DNA from: Pseudonocardiales bacterium
GTDB lineage: Bacteria; Actinomycetota; Actinomycetes; Mycobacteriales; Pseudonocardiaceae
Length of the DNA stretch: 5,620 nt
Assembly: GCA_025465385.1 (NCBI GenBank)
Contig: JAODNG010000205.1
Location: 1 to 5,620 of the forward strand
Reading direction: 5' to 3'
Below the pieces are notes generated by a model. The model was not told the origin of the DNA. It worked only from the letters and a program-made list of their open reading frames with translations, and did no database searches. Both the position numbers and the translations under genes were made by a program. Shown here one piece after another: positions 5,151 through 5,620 of this stretch; positions within the stretch are counted from its first letter, which is position 1; every line of letters begins with the position of its first letter.

Positions 5151-5620
5151 ATGGACCGATACATACGCACGGTGGACGACGTATTGAGGCTCCTGGATGG
5201 GCTGTTCGCGCCGGAGGCCGACCGCTGGACAGGCGACGCCGGCTCCTGCTGGTGGGACAGCTTCTACGCGGACCGCTCCAAGCCCGTGCCGTTCTTCGTG
5301 GCTAAACCGGACGAGAATCTCGTCTCCTACCTCGATCGCTCCATGGTCACCCCAGGCCGCGCGCTCGACTTAGGCTGTGGCCCCGGCCGCAACGCCGTGC
5401 ACCTCGCCTCGGCGGGATTCACGGTGGACGCCGTGGACCTTTCCCCGGCGGCCATCGCCTGGGCCAAGGACCGCGCCCGCGATGCCGGCACCGAGGTCCA
5501 CTTTCATTGCGGCGATGCCTTCGCCCTCACCGCGACCGACCTGGGCGGCCCGTACGACCTGATCTACGATTCCGGCTGCTTCCACCACCTGCCACCGCAC
5601 CGCCGCATCAGCTACCTCGC
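5151..5620 (+). CDS. Class I SAM-dependent methyltransferase (C-terminus cut by window edge)
   Basis: The 156 complete visible codons form the N-terminal and Rossmann part of a class I methyltransferase that uses S-adenosylmethionine. The substrate is unknown. The start region has WWDSFYADRSKPVPFFVAKP (34-53) and PDENLVSYL (53-61). Motif I is ALDLGCGPGRNAVHLASAG (71-89), the glycine-rich SAM loop. VDAVDLSPAAIAWAK (92-106) carries D96, expected to bind the ribose hydroxyls. HCGDAF (119-124) carries the adenine-contact acid D122. YDLIYDSGCFHHLPPHRR (135-152) is the motif IV region seen in small-molecule methyltransferases related to the TehB/thiopurine group. The start is well supported by the ATG with GGAAGG 6 nt upstream. 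The frame is open to the window edge, so the length is unknown. Start codon type, ribosome-binding site and a separate promoter differ from the five glycosyltransferase genes, suggesting an independent transcription unit; methylation of the glycan is possible but unsupported. Confidence 0.92.
   Translation, partial: MDRYIRTVDDVLRLLDGLFAPEADRWTGDAGSCWWDSFYADRSKPVPFFVAKPDENLVSYLDRSMVTPGRALDLGCGPGRNAVHLASAGFTVDAVDLSPAAIAWAKDRARDAGTEVHFHCGDAFALTATDLGGPYDLIYDSGCFHHLPPHRRISYL

Noticed and set aside
1..5620. CRISPR array, tRNA, rRNA, insertion sequence, toxin-antitoxin or phage defence genes
   Set aside because: I saw no regularly spaced repeats, RNA gene signatures, transposase motifs or short paired genes. 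Nearly the whole window is accounted for by six genes with recognisable enzyme motifs.

Overview
The window looks like chromosomal DNA from a high-GC actinobacterium. Base composition is strongly G+C rich (about 70 % by eye), third codon positions are nearly all G or C, and five of the six genes start with GTG. One gene closely resembles WbbL, the rhamnosyltransferase of the arabinogalactan linkage unit. This points to an arabinogalactan-bearing lineage such as Pseudonocardiales or related Mycobacteriales. The lineage call is inference.

Layout: a glycosyltransferase cluster is arranged around a 52-bp divergent spacer (1786-1837). Leftward (minus strand) lie a complete family 2 glycosyltransferase (1785 to 838) and then a second family 2 enzyme (802 down through the left edge, incomplete). 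Rightward (plus strand) lie two consecutive GT4-type (GT-B fold) glycosyltransferases (1838-2971 and 2981-4150) and a WbbL-type family 2 rhamnosyltransferase (4187-5059). After a 91-bp spacer with its own promoter-like and ribosome-binding signals comes a class I SAM-dependent methyltransferase (5151 to the right edge, incomplete), which is probably not part of the sugar operon.

How the genes may work together: five glycosyltransferases of two fold types, including a WbbL homologue, suggest assembly of a cell-envelope polysaccharide or lipid-linked oligosaccharide. WbbL-type enzymes add rhamnose from dTDP-rhamnose to GlcNAc-PP-polyprenol. The GT4 pair and the other two GT2 enzymes probably extend this or a related rhamnose- or mannose-containing glycan. 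Donors and acceptors of all but the WbbL homologue cannot be read from sequence.

Regulatory structure is the most unusual part. None of the five glycosyltransferase genes has a convincing Shine-Dalgarno sequence, yet each has a (T/C)AnnnT hexamer ending 6-8 nt before its GTG, as expected for leaderless transcripts. The two divergent promoters inferred this way overlap in the 52-bp spacer around a perfect 10-bp palindrome. A perfect 22-bp inverted repeat (825-886) straddles the stop codon of one leftward gene and sits just upstream of the next gene's start. I saw no tRNA, rRNA, CRISPR array, insertion sequence or phage gene.
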